64,000 nt of DNA from Prevotella sp. UBA2711 (GTDB lineage: Bacteria; Bacteroidota; Bacteroidia; Bacteroidales; Bacteroidaceae): contig DEKX01000032.1 in the NCBI GenBank assembly GCA_002354095.1, positions 62,001 to 126,000 on the forward strand, in the 5' to 3' direction. Below, piece by piece: positions 8,523 to 16,977 of this stretch. The notes under the pieces were generated by a model. The model was not told where the DNA came from. It saw nothing but the letters and a program-made list of their open reading frames with translations, and did not search any database. The translations under genes were made by a program, and so were the position numbers. Numbering within the stretch: the first letter of the stretch is position 1; each line of letters begins with the position of its first letter.

Positions 8523-9896
8523 ATGAAAATACGAAGCATTTTTGCAATCATATCATTGTGGATGGTATTCCCATTGCAGGGAAAAAATGTCAATGATAGT
8601 ATTCAGAGTGTTGTGGATGAAGTAATCTGGGTAGTAGGCGATGAGGCTATTCTGAAATCGGATGTAGAACAAATGCGCATCCAGGCGCAGCAGGAAGGAG
8701 TCCGTTGGAGTGGCGACCCTGATTGTGCTATCCCAGAGCAGATAGCCGTACAGAAGCTCTATCTGCACCAAGCTGCCATCGACAGTATTGAGGTTACTGA
8801 AGCCGAAATAACCCAGGGTATTGAACAGCAGATAGAATACATGATTTCCGTGATAGGTTCACGTGAGAAGTTGGAAGAGTATCATAAGAAAAATATGACT
8901 CAAATTCGTAATGAGTTACGTGAATCTTTCCGTGAAAGACAGTTGGTTCAAGAAATGCAGCGCCATTTGGTGAAAGACATTACGGTGACTCCTGCTGATG
9001 TGCGACGCTATTTCGCTGATCTTCCTCAAGACAGTATTCCTTTTGTGCCCACAGAGGTTGAAGTGCAGATTATCTCACAAACACCTCGAGTCGATCAAGA
9101 GGAAATCAACCGTGTAAAAGAAGAACTGCGCGACTATACTGACCGTGTGAATAAAGGAGAAACATCGTTCCAGACTTTGGCACGTATGTACTCTGAAGAC
9201 CCGGGTACGGCTCGTCGCGGTGGAGAGTTAGGCTATACTGGACGTGGTACACTTGATCAGGCTTTTGCCAATGTCGCCTTTAACTTGACAGATCCCAAAA
9301 AAGTATCGAAGATTGTGGAATCTGAGTTCGGCTTCCATATCATCCAGTTGATTGATAAGCGTGGAGATAAAGTGAATGTACGACATATCCTCCGTAAACC
9401 GGTAGTCAGTCAGGAAGCTATCGACCGTTCGTTAGCCCGTCTGGACTCTATCCGTGCAGAAATTATAGAGGGAAAATTTAGTTTCGAGGCTGGTGCTTCT
9501 GTAATCTCCGATGATAAGGATACGAGAAATAATAATGGTTTAATGGCTAATGCTACGCAGACGGGTCGTACATCAAGATTCCGTTTACAAGACTTGCCTT
9601 CAGAAGTCGCCCGTGCTGTAGATACCTTACAGGTGGGCGCTATCTCTGCTCCTTTCCAGATGATCAATCAGCGTGGTAAAATAGTATGTGTGATTGCCAA
9701 ACTGAAGAGTCGTACGGAAGGACATAAAGCTACTATCACCGAAGACTTCCAAGTGATGAAAGATGTCGTTTTGGAAAAACGCCGTCAGCAGAAACTCCAT
9801 GACTGGGTGGTCAATAAGATCAAATCGACTTACGTTCGTGTGAATGACAGATACAAAGACTGTAAGTTTGAATATCAAGGTTGGATTAAACAATAA
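8523..9896 (+). CDS. surA: SurA-like periplasmic chaperone / peptidyl-prolyl isomerase
   Basis: 457 residues with a signal peptide (MKIRSIFAIISLWMVFPLQG), a SurA N-terminal domain (VVDEVIWVVGDEAILKSDVE, about 30-50) and two parvulin domains. The first contains YSEDPGTARRGGELGYTGRG and GFHIIQLID; the second begins around VNVRHILRKP and is less conserved. The family escorts unfolded outer-membrane proteins to the BAM complex. It starts one base after the upstream PPIase stop and lies next to an OstA-like gene, a neighbourhood devoted to envelope biogenesis. Two consecutive, dissimilar parvulin chaperones suggest divided substrates rather than a recent duplication. Confidence 0.9.
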   Translation: MKIRSIFAIISLWMVFPLQGKNVNDSIQSVVDEVIWVVGDEAILKSDVEQMRIQAQQEGVRWSGDPDCAIPEQIAVQKLYLHQAAIDSIEVTEAEITQGIEQQIEYMISVIGSREKLEEYHKKNMTQIRNELRESFRERQLVQEMQRHLVKDITVTPADVRRYFADLPQDSIPFVPTEVEVQIISQTPRVDQEEINRVKEELRDYTDRVNKGETSFQTLARMYSEDPGTARRGGELGYTGRGTLDQAFANVAFNLTDPKKVSKIVESEFGFHIIQLIDKRGDKVNVRHILRKPVVSQEAIDRSLARLDSIRAEIIEGKFSFEAGASVISDDKDTRNNNGLMANATQTGRTSRFRLQDLPSEVARAVDTLQVGAISAPFQMINQRGKIVCVIAKLKSRTEGHKATITEDFQVMKDVVLEKRRQQKLHDWVVNKIKSTYVRVNDRYKDCKFEYQGWIKQ

Positions 9897-9910
9897 TTTG
9901 TAGTTTAGCA

Positions 9911-11545
9911 TTGAAGAGACTCCTGTTTGTACTTGTAGGGTTGCTGGTGCTTGGTATGGTGTTTGCCATGATGCCAGCCAAGCGGAAAAATCCCCCTCGC
10001 AAGAAGGTGGAAGACAAACGTGTCTATTTGATCCATTCCGATCAATTGCGCTATGACCAGTACCGTAATGGAGACGCACAGATTCTGGTAGGAAATGTGC
10101 ATTTTCGTCACATGGGGGCTAATCTTTATTGCGATAGCGCTAATTTTTTTCAGCAGACCAACTCTTTCGAAGCTTTCGGTCATGTAAAAATGTTGCAAGG
10201 AGATACACTGAAACTCTTTAGCGACTATGCGTATTATGATGGTAATGCGCAGATAGCACAAGCTCGTTACAATGTGATATTGAAGCATCGAGAATCTACG
10301 CTATATACCGATAGCTTGGATTATGATCGATTGTATAATTTCGGAAATTTCTTTGAGGGAGGAAAATTGGTGGATAATGGTTCTACGCTCACCAGTGACT
10401 GGGGGGAATACCATACAGACACCAAGATGGCAATCTTCTACTATGATGTTCGTTTGCGCGACAAGAACTTCTATTTGACAACTGATTCGCTCTATTACGA
10501 CACACAAACTTCGCGTGCTCATATTGTGGGACCTTCAAACATTACGTCTGGCAGTAGCCATATCTACAGTGAGGATGGTTATTATAATACCAAAACGGAA
10601 AAATCTGAGCTTTTCGGTCGGTCGGTGATGAAAAACCAGGGGCGCACGATTGTAGGTGACAGTGTCTATCATGATGCCAAAAAAGGTACGAGTTATGCCT
10701 ATTGGAATGTGATTTATACTGATTCTGTCAATAAGAACGCACTGACAGGAGACTATTGTGAATATAACGACTCTACGGGTTATGCCATGGCTACTAATCG
10801 TGCTGTTGCCATGGATTTCTCCCAGAAGGATACGCTCTATATGCATGCTGACACATTCAAGTTGTTTACTTTCAATATTAATACAGACTCCGTTTACCGT
10901 AAAATACATGCATATAAAAAGGTTCGCGCGTATCGTGTTGATGTGCAGGCTGTGTGTGACTCCTTGGTGTACAATTCTCTTGACTCCTGTATGACCATGT
11001 ATCGCGATCCTATTGTGTGGAACGGAAGCCAACAATTGTTCGGTGAACAGATACGCGTCTATATGAAAGATTCAACTATCCATAGGGCTCATGTCATCGG
11101 ACAAGCTTTCTCTACTGAACAGATGCCCGATACGATACATTTTAATCAGGTGTCTTCTAAAGAGATGTTTGCATTCTTCGAGAAAGGAGAGATATACGAG
11201 ACGGATGCCGTCGGTAATGTGTTGATAGTTTATTATCCTGTTGATGAATCAGACAGTACGCTAATAGGCTTGAACTATACGGAGACTCCTAAGATGAAAA
11301 TGTTCTTGGAGAAAAGGAAAATGAAAAAGATATGGATGGAGAAACCTACGGGCACACTCTATCCGATGACCCAAATTCCCCCAGCTAAGTATTTTTTACC
11401 ACAGTATGCGTGGTTCGATTATATTCGTCCTCTCAACAAGGATGATATTTTCAACTGGCGATCTAAGAATGCAGGACAGGAACTCAAGGAGATTAAGCGA
11501 CGTGAGGCTCCGAAGCAGAAAGTGACAAGGAAGGAGAACTTATAG
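9911..11545 (+). CDS. OstA/LptA-like lipopolysaccharide transport protein
   Basis: 544 residues. An uncleaved anchor or signal sequence (MKRLLFVLVGLLVLGMVFAMM) precedes a long run of OstA-type beta repeats (for example DQLRYDQYRNGDAQILVGNV, then many YYD, DSLYY and LYTDS blocks). This is the jellyroll fold of LptA and of the LptD N-terminal domain, which carries LPS across the periplasm. It lacks the large C-terminal barrel of LptD, so it is an LptA-like or Bacteroidetes OstA-like protein. Translation appears to start at TTG (9911), because no ATG precedes the signal sequence. It lies between surA and mutL in the guaB operon. Confidence 0.85.
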   Translation: MKRLLFVLVGLLVLGMVFAMMPAKRKNPPRKKVEDKRVYLIHSDQLRYDQYRNGDAQILVGNVHFRHMGANLYCDSANFFQQTNSFEAFGHVKMLQGDTLKLFSDYAYYDGNAQIAQARYNVILKHRESTLYTDSLDYDRLYNFGNFFEGGKLVDNGSTLTSDWGEYHTDTKMAIFYYDVRLRDKNFYLTTDSLYYDTQTSRAHIVGPSNITSGSSHIYSEDGYYNTKTEKSELFGRSVMKNQGRTIVGDSVYHDAKKGTSYAYWNVIYTDSVNKNALTGDYCEYNDSTGYAMATNRAVAMDFSQKDTLYMHADTFKLFTFNINTDSVYRKIHAYKKVRAYRVDVQAVCDSLVYNSLDSCMTMYRDPIVWNGSQQLFGEQIRVYMKDSTIHRAHVIGQAFSTEQMPDTIHFNQVSSKEMFAFFEKGEIYETDAVGNVLIVYYPVDESDSTLIGLNYTETPKMKMFLEKRKMKKIWMEKPTGTLYPMTQIPPAKYFLPQYAWFDYIRPLNKDDIFNWRSKNAGQELKEIKRREAPKQKVTRKENL

Positions 11546-11547
11546 TC

Positions 11548-13335
11548 ATGAGTGATGTGATTCAGTTATTACCCGATTCTGTCGCTAACCAGATAGCGGC
11601 AGGTGAGGTTATTCAACGACCGGCATCTGTTATCAAGGAGCTGGTGGAGAATGCTGTTGACGCTGGTGCTACCACCATACAGGTATTGGTGGTGGACGCA
11701 GGCCGTACCACTATCCAAGTGATAGATAATGGTAAAGGCATGTCGGAAACTGATGCTCGTTTGGCTTTTGAACGTCATGCTACTTCCAAGATCCGTAAGG
11801 CAGATGATTTGTTTGCACTTACTACGATGGGATTCCGTGGAGAGGCCTTACCGTCAATTGCTGCCGTATCGCAAGTTGAATTGCGGACCAAAATGGCTGG
11901 TGAGGAACTGGGAACCAGTTTGCGTCTCTCAGCGTCTAAAGTTGAGTCGCAGGAACCTGTTAACTGTCCTGTGGGTGCTAATTTCAAGGTGGAAAATCTG
12001 TTCTTTAATGTTCCAGCCCGCCGTAAGTTCCTTAAGACCAATGCTACAGAGCTGAATAATATACTGACAGCTTTTGAGCGAATAGTCTTGGTGTACCCCG
12101 AGATCAACTTTATTCTACACAGCAACGGACAGGAATTGATGAACCTGAAAAGTGGATCGTTGCGTCAGCGTATTGCTGATGTTTTCGGTAAGCGTTTTAA
12201 CCAAGACTTGCTGGAGGTGAAAGTGGAAACTTCGCTTTGTAAGATAATGGGGTTCGTAGGCAAACCGGAGTCTGCACGTAAAAAGGGAGCGCACGACTAT
12301 TTCTTTGTCAATGGGCGCTTCATGAAGCACGTTTATTTTCATAAGGCAGTGATGCAGGCTTTTGACCGTATGGTGCCTGTAGGCATGCAAGTTCCCTATT
12401 TTATTTATTTTGAAGTGGCACCATCTGATATTGATGTCAATATTCATCCCACCAAGACTGAAATTAAGTTTGAGAACGAGCAGGCCATTTGGCAGATATT
12501 GCTGGCTGCAGTCAAAGATGCTATTGGTGTATTCTGCGAAGTGCCCCAAATCGACTTTGATACGGAGGGACGTCCGGAAATACCTTTGTTCAGTCCTGAT
12601 GCCGAACAGCCTAAGGCTACTCCACAACCGTCATACAATGCATCTTATAATCCTTTTAAACAACACCAAACTACTGAGCGTCCTCGAAAATCGGTAGAAG
12701 GGTGGGAGCAACTATACGAGCAACAGCCGCCACAAGAGGTAGAGCAAATTGAGGTTTTTGACGCGGAGGAGAAATCGCCTATACATTATCAATATAAAGG
12801 GCGGTATGTCATGACTGCTGTTAAATCAGGATTGATGATTATTGATCAGTATCGGGCTGATGTGCGTATCCGTTACGAGAAATATCTGTCACAATTGTCC
12901 ACTCAGACAGTCAGCAGTCAGCGTGTCCTCTTTCCTGAAGTTGTGCAGTTCGCCCCCTCAGATGGCGTGATACTCCAGAAAATTTTACCGGAACTTCAAG
13001 GTATGGGCTTTGAATTAAACGACCTCGGACAATATAGTTATGGTATCAGTGCTGTACCGGCAGGCATAGAGGGCTTAGATTATGTACAGCTGGTGAAAGA
13101 TATGGTGAACGATGCTGTTGAAAAAGGAAAGGGCGACTTGCAGGAGATTCATTCGGCCCTGGCTTTGAGCCTTGCAAGACATGCAGCTATTCCGCAAGGT
13201 CAGATACTGAACAACGATGAGATGGAGAATTTAGTCAATGAACTCTTCTCCTGTTCCAACGTTAATTACACCCCGGATGGGAAAGCAATATTATGTATTT
13301 TACCCCAAAAGGAGATAGAACAATTATTAGGATGA
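11548..13335 (+). CDS. mutL: DNA mismatch repair protein MutL
   Basis: GHKL ATPase that links MutS mismatch recognition to excision. N-terminal motifs are intact: ELVENAVDAGA (31-41), DNGKG (60-64) and GFRGEAL (95-101). The linker is short and Q/P-rich (about 350-410). In the C-terminal domain the endonuclease consensus DQHA(X2)E(X4)E is replaced by DQYRADVRI (433-441), and the zinc/metal motif C-P-H-G-R-P near the end is CSNVNYTPDGK (569-579). The enzyme therefore appears to lack the nuclease site of MutL from MutH-less bacteria. It begins 2 bp after the OstA-like stop. Confidence 0.93.
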   Translation: MSDVIQLLPDSVANQIAAGEVIQRPASVIKELVENAVDAGATTIQVLVVDAGRTTIQVIDNGKGMSETDARLAFERHATSKIRKADDLFALTTMGFRGEALPSIAAVSQVELRTKMAGEELGTSLRLSASKVESQEPVNCPVGANFKVENLFFNVPARRKFLKTNATELNNILTAFERIVLVYPEINFILHSNGQELMNLKSGSLRQRIADVFGKRFNQDLLEVKVETSLCKIMGFVGKPESARKKGAHDYFFVNGRFMKHVYFHKAVMQAFDRMVPVGMQVPYFIYFEVAPSDIDVNIHPTKTEIKFENEQAIWQILLAAVKDAIGVFCEVPQIDFDTEGRPEIPLFSPDAEQPKATPQPSYNASYNPFKQHQTTERPRKSVEGWEQLYEQQPPQEVEQIEVFDAEEKSPIHYQYKGRYVMTAVKSGLMIIDQYRADVRIRYEKYLSQLSTQTVSSQRVLFPEVVQFAPSDGVILQKILPELQGMGFELNDLGQYSYGISAVPAGIEGLDYVQLVKDMVNDAVEKGKGDLQEIHSALALSLARHAAIPQGQILNNDEMENLVNELFSCSNVNYTPDGKAILCILPQKEIEQLLG

Positions 13336-13423
13336 ATTTAGCTTTTTTAATGGTGGTTTTAAGGCCAAAATGTGATAGAAAACAATTTTTTTCGCAAAAA
13401 AGTGCAATTTTTTGCCAAAAATG

Positions 13424-13454
13424 TTTGCAGTTTTAAAATAAATGTTTACTTTTG
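13424..13454 (+). promoter_or_regulatory. Strong promoter of the ompA-like gene
   Basis: TTTG at 13424-13427, a 19-bp spacer and TACTTTTG at 13447-13454 form a near-ideal Bacteroidetes promoter. The start is expected around 13460, giving a leader of about 45 bases. Confidence 0.75.
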
Positions 13455-13506
13455 CACAATAATTGATAAAAGTGTATATCATTTTACATTAATATTTAGT
13501 ATAGGT

Positions 13507-14691
13507 ATGAAAAAGTTATTAATGGTACTGGCTTTTGCCGGTGTATCTGTTGCCTCAATGGCACAGGAGGCTGTACCTACAGAGAAGTACAGCGTATCTA
13601 CAAATTCTTTCTGGAGCAATTGGTTTGTACAGGCCAATCTCGCTGGAACTGCATTCTGGGGTAACCAGGAGGTTCAGAACAACTTCAGCAAGAGCCCTCT
13701 TAAGGGTTTCCGTAACAACCTCGGTTTCTCAGTAGCTATCGGTAAGTGGTTTACTCCTGGTATCGGACTTCGCACAAAGTTCAATGGTATTTGGGGTCGC
13801 ACTGTTATCTCTGAGGACAAGAAGACCAATGCAAGCAAGTACTGGACTCTGAATGAGCAGGTAATGTTCAACCTGAGCAACATGATTCTCGGTTACAACG
13901 AGAACCGTCTGTGGGATCTGATTCCTTATGCAAGTGTTGGTTTGGAGCGTAACATGTCTTACAACTCTTATTCTCCAGTATGGGGTATCGGTATCTTGAA
14001 CGAGTTCAAGCTGAACAACAAGTTCGCTATCAACCTCGACATCAACTACAACCTGTTCATGTCTAAGTCAGATGGTACAACTCGTCTGCTTCCAGGTGCT
14101 CACAAGTATGATTCTCGTACTTTCAAGGGCTTGATTGCCAACCACGATCGTAACCTGAACATTGAAGTTGGTATCACTTACAACCTCGGTAAGGCTACAT
14201 GGAACAAGACTCCAGACGTAGAGGCTATCAAGGCTCTCTCTCAGGGTCAGATCGATGCTCTGAACGCTCAGCTTGCTGATGCTAACGCAGAGAACGCTCG
14301 TCTGAACAACATCATCAAGAACCACAAGTGCCCAGAGGTTAAGGACGGTGGCGAGAAGGTTGTTGAGAAGGTTATCTCTACTCCTGTATCAGTATTCTTC
14401 AACATTGGCAAGTCTAAGATTGCTTCTCAGAAGGATCTCGTAGCTGTTAAGACTATCGCTGAGGCTGCTAAGGCTAATAACGCTAAGATCGTCGTTAAGG
14501 GTTACGCTGACAGCAAGACTGGTAAGGCTGACTTCAACCAGAAGCTCTCTCAGAAGCGTGCTGAGGCTGTTGCTGCTGAGCTCGTTAAGCTTGGTGTTGA
14601 CAAGGCTAACATCGAGTGCCAGGCTGAGGGTGGTGTTAACACACTGTCTCCAATCAGCTTCAACCGTCGTGCAACTGTTGAGTTGAAGTAA
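13507..14691 (+). CDS. OmpA-family outer membrane protein
   Basis: 394 residues. Signal peptide (MKKLLMVLAFAGVSVASMAQ), an N-terminal eight-strand-type barrel region (about 25-240, aromatic strand ends), a short coiled segment (LNAQLADANAENARLNNI) and a C-terminal OmpA peptidoglycan-binding domain (about 290-394, ending NRRATVELK). Such proteins tether the outer membrane to peptidoglycan and are very abundant in Bacteroidales. Codon use is strikingly narrow (AAC, AAG, CTC, GCT, CGT) compared with neighbours, which together with the strong promoter and terminator indicates very high expression. The ATG at 13507 is preferred over an upstream open extension that covers the promoter. Confidence 0.92.
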   Translation: MKKLLMVLAFAGVSVASMAQEAVPTEKYSVSTNSFWSNWFVQANLAGTAFWGNQEVQNNFSKSPLKGFRNNLGFSVAIGKWFTPGIGLRTKFNGIWGRTVISEDKKTNASKYWTLNEQVMFNLSNMILGYNENRLWDLIPYASVGLERNMSYNSYSPVWGIGILNEFKLNNKFAINLDINYNLFMSKSDGTTRLLPGAHKYDSRTFKGLIANHDRNLNIEVGITYNLGKATWNKTPDVEAIKALSQGQIDALNAQLADANAENARLNNIIKNHKCPEVKDGGEKVVEKVISTPVSVFFNIGKSKIASQKDLVAVKTIAEAAKANNAKIVVKGYADSKTGKADFNQKLSQKRAEAVAAELVKLGVDKANIECQAEGGVNTLSPISFNRRATVELK

Positions 14692-14718
14692 TTCGATTAA
14701 AACATTAAATCTTATAAA

Positions 14719-14752
14719 CCCCGAGCGCTTCCGAGTGCTCGGGATTTTTTTT
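14719..14752 (+). terminator. Rho-independent terminator of the ompA-like gene
   Basis: Stem CCCGAGCGC (14720-14728) pairs with GTGCTCGGG (14735-14743), one G-T wobble and a 6-base loop, followed by eight T. It lies 28 bp after the stop. Confidence 0.9.
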
Positions 14753-14823
14753 GTTTTCTCCATAAAATTCATTTTTAATCTAATTTTTTCAGTTCTCTAT
14801 TCTCCGTTTTCAATTATTCTTTG

Positions 14824-14831
14824 TACCTTTG
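14824..14831 (+). promoter_or_regulatory. Probable -7 element of the CoA ligase / ACT operon
   Basis: TACCTTTG matches TAnnTTTG; the -33 box is poor. It lies 57 bp before the ATG at 14889 and after the terminator of the previous gene. Confidence 0.5.
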
Positions 14832-14888
14832 CATCACACAGAACTATAACAAACTTAAAGCACAAAACAAGTAAAAACAAAACGAACA

Positions 14889-16187
14889 ATGATTTGGAAT
14901 GAGACTGTGGAATGCATGGATCGCGAACAGCTACGCGAAATCCAGAGCATTAGATTAAAAAAGATGGCTGAGTATGTGTATCATAACACGCCATTCTATC
15001 GTAAGAAATTTCAAGAAATGGGCTTGGAACCGGGCGATATCAAGGACATAGATGATATCGTTAAGTTGCCATTTACCAACAAACTTGACCTGCGTGACAA
15101 CTATCCGTTCGGACTGGCTGCCGTTCCGATGAGTCAGATAGTGCGAATACATGCATCTTCTGGTACAACAGGAAAGCCTGTTGTGGTGTTGCATACCCGT
15201 AAGGACATCGCCATGTGGACAGAAGCTATTTCGCGTGCCTTTACAGCCTACGGAGCCTCAAAGAATGATATTTTCCAGGTGTCTTATGGTTACGGACTGT
15301 TTACAGGTGGACTGGGAGCCCATGACGGAGCTACCAATATCGGTGCCAGTGTCATCCCCATGTCAAGCGGTAACACCCAGAAGCAAATCACGCTGATGCA
15401 CGATTTCGGTGCTTCCGTACTTTGCTGTACCCCAAGTTATGCCATGTTCTTGGGTGAGGCGATGCGAGAGTGCGAGTGGGCCAGAGAAGAATTCAAATTG
15501 AAGATAGGTGCCTTCGGCGCTGAGCCTTGGACAGAAGAGATGCGCCAGAAATTGGAAGCATCCCTGGGAATTAAGGCGTATGACATCTATGGGCTTTCTG
15601 AAATAGCAGGTCCGGGCGTAGGCTTTGAGTGTGAATGTCAACACGGCACTCACCTTAATGAAGACTATTTCTATCCGGAGATTCTCAATCCTGAGACGGG
15701 AGAGCCGATGCCCGAAGGTGAATTGGGCGAACTGACCTTTACCCATCTTACTAAAGAAGGTATGCCTTTGCTTCGTTATCGCACCCATGACCTCACCGCT
15801 CTGCATTATGACAAGTGTTCATGTGGACGTACGCTGGTGCGTATGGATCGTATCTTGGGCCGTTGCGACGACATGCTCATCATCCGTGGTGTGAATGTGT
15901 TCCCATCTCAGATAGAAGCAGTTATTCTTTCGTTACCCGAATACGAACCCCATTTCCTGCTCACCGTTGACCGTGTTAACAATACCGATACCAGCGAATT
16001 GAAGGTTGAGGTGAAGGAAGAATACTTCACCGATGATATGGCTACCATGGTTGGTCTGCAGAAGAAACTGGAGGCAGAACTGCGTTCGGTCATTGGACTG
16101 GGCTTCAAGATTAAGCTCGTTGAGCCGAAGGGTATTGAGCGCTCTACCGGTAAGGCTAAGCGTGTGATTGATAATCGAAAACTTTAA
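14889..16187 (+). CDS. paaK: Phenylacetate-CoA ligase family enzyme
   Basis: 432 residues of the adenylate-forming ANL superfamily. The phosphate-binding loop is SSGTTGKPVV (90-99), a later motif reads YDIYGLSEI, and the C-terminal subdomain shows GRCDDMLIIRGVNVFPSQIE. These match PaaK-type aryl-acetate CoA ligases. In gut Bacteroidetes they typically accompany an ACT protein and indolepyruvate ferredoxin oxidoreductase, activating aromatic acids derived from amino acids. Here only the ACT gene follows, 11 bp on, and no phenylacetate degradation genes are seen. The exact acid substrate is therefore unknown. Confidence 0.85.
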   Translation: MIWNETVECMDREQLREIQSIRLKKMAEYVYHNTPFYRKKFQEMGLEPGDIKDIDDIVKLPFTNKLDLRDNYPFGLAAVPMSQIVRIHASSGTTGKPVVVLHTRKDIAMWTEAISRAFTAYGASKNDIFQVSYGYGLFTGGLGAHDGATNIGASVIPMSSGNTQKQITLMHDFGASVLCCTPSYAMFLGEAMRECEWAREEFKLKIGAFGAEPWTEEMRQKLEASLGIKAYDIYGLSEIAGPGVGFECECQHGTHLNEDYFYPEILNPETGEPMPEGELGELTFTHLTKEGMPLLRYRTHDLTALHYDKCSCGRTLVRMDRILGRCDDMLIIRGVNVFPSQIEAVILSLPEYEPHFLLTVDRVNNTDTSELKVEVKEEYFTDDMATMVGLQKKLEAELRSVIGLGFKIKLVEPKGIERSTGKAKRVIDNRKL

Positions 16188-16198
16188 AACGAAATATT

Positions 16199-16624
16199 AT
16201 GTTAGCAAAACAATTGTCTATTTTCTTGGAAAACAAGTCAGGGCGCCTCACAGAGGTGACCGACGTTTTGGGTGATGCTGGGGTCAATCTTTCAGCAATG
16301 AGTATTGCCGACAATTCTGATTTCGGTATTCTTCGTTGTATAGTCAGCGACCCTGATAAGGCATATCAAGTGCTGAAAGCGGCTCATTTTGCCGTAAAGA
16401 TCACCGATGTTATCGGTTTTATTTGTCCGAACACAAGCGGTTCGCTGGCTAAAGTCCTTAAGATGCTTTCTGATGCTGGCGTGTTCATTGAATATATGTA
16501 TTCTTTCGCCAATGGCGACGTGGCTCATGTGGTGATTCGTCCGACGGATTTAGAGAGCTGTGAGCGTATTCTGGCAGAGAAGAAAGTTGACCTGATGGCA
16601 GCCAACGACCTCTATAAACTTTAA
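16199..16624 (+). CDS. Tandem ACT-domain protein
   Basis: 141 residues comprising two ACT domains (about 1-70 and 71-141; SIFLENKSGRLTEVTDVLGDAG and TSGSLAKVLKMLSDAGVFIEY). ACT domains bind amino acids and regulate partner enzymes. With no catalytic domain attached, this protein is a likely amino-acid sensor for the CoA ligase encoded 11 bp upstream. That link is an inference from the shared operon, a pairing common in Bacteroidetes. Confidence 0.85.
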   Translation: MLAKQLSIFLENKSGRLTEVTDVLGDAGVNLSAMSIADNSDFGILRCIVSDPDKAYQVLKAAHFAVKITDVIGFICPNTSGSLAKVLKMLSDAGVFIEYMYSFANGDVAHVVIRPTDLESCERILAEKKVDLMAANDLYKL

Positions 16625-16649
16625 AAAATGTGAAAATTTAGTGCAAAGG

Positions 16650-16681
16650 TTTGGTGGTTCCAAAAAAACTCCTTACCTTTG
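16650..16681 (+). promoter_or_regulatory. Promoter of tRNA-Val(UAC)
   Basis: TTTG at 16650-16653, a 20-bp spacer and TACCTTTG at 16674-16681, ending 20 bp before the tRNA. Confidence 0.7.
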
Positions 16682-16701
16682 CACCCGCTTACAAGAAGTA
16701 A

Positions 16702-16776
16702 GGGCGCTTAGCTCAGCTGGTTTAGAGCATCTGCCTTACAAGCAGAGGGTCGGCGGTTCGAATCCGTCAGCGCCCA
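16702..16776 (+). tRNA. tRNA-Val (anticodon UAC)
   Basis: A 75-nt cloverleaf: acceptor GGGCGCT / AGCGCCC, D arm GCTC...GAGC, anticodon stem TCTGC / GCAGA with loop CTTACAA (anticodon TAC), T arm GGCGG-TTCGAAT-CCGTC, discriminator A. The 3' CCA is not encoded (the next bases are CGA), so it must be added by the CCA enzyme. It has its own promoter and terminator. Confidence 0.95.
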
Positions 16777-16787
16777 CGAAAGAAGTT

Positions 16788-16817
16788 CCTCTCCATAACG
16801 GAGGGGATTTTTTTTTT
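16788..16817 (+). terminator. Terminator of tRNA-Val(UAC)
   Basis: CCTCTCC (16788-16794) pairs with GGAGGGG (16800-16806), one wobble, 5-base loop, followed by ten T. Confidence 0.85.
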
Positions 16818-16870
16818 GACTGTACTCGAAAAAGTTTTTGACTGCACTCCAATTTTTTTTGGAGTGCACT
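16813..16870. repeat. Direct and inverted repeats upstream of the purB promoter
   Basis: TTTTTGACTGTACTC (from about 16814) recurs as TTTTTGACTGCACTC (from about 16835). The second copy continues into a perfect 10-bp inverted repeat, TGCACTCCAA (16843-16852) / TTGGAGTGCA (16859-16868), with a six-T loop. The block sits between the tRNA terminator and the purB -33 box, so it could be an operator or a second terminator-like hairpin. Confidence 0.65.
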
Positions 16871-16890
16871 CTAAGAAAAATTACTTTTCT

Positions 16891-16922
16891 TTTGGCTTTT
16901 TCCTTAGTTCTTTGTATCTTTG
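16891..16922 (+). promoter_or_regulatory. Promoter of purB
   Basis: TTTG at 16891-16894, 20-bp spacer, TATCTTTG at 16915-16922. The leader to the ATG at 16978 is about 50 bases. Confidence 0.7.
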
Positions 16923-16977
16923 CACTCTCTTAGAGGAAGTATAGCTATATTTATAATTAAGGTATTTTAGGAAGAAC

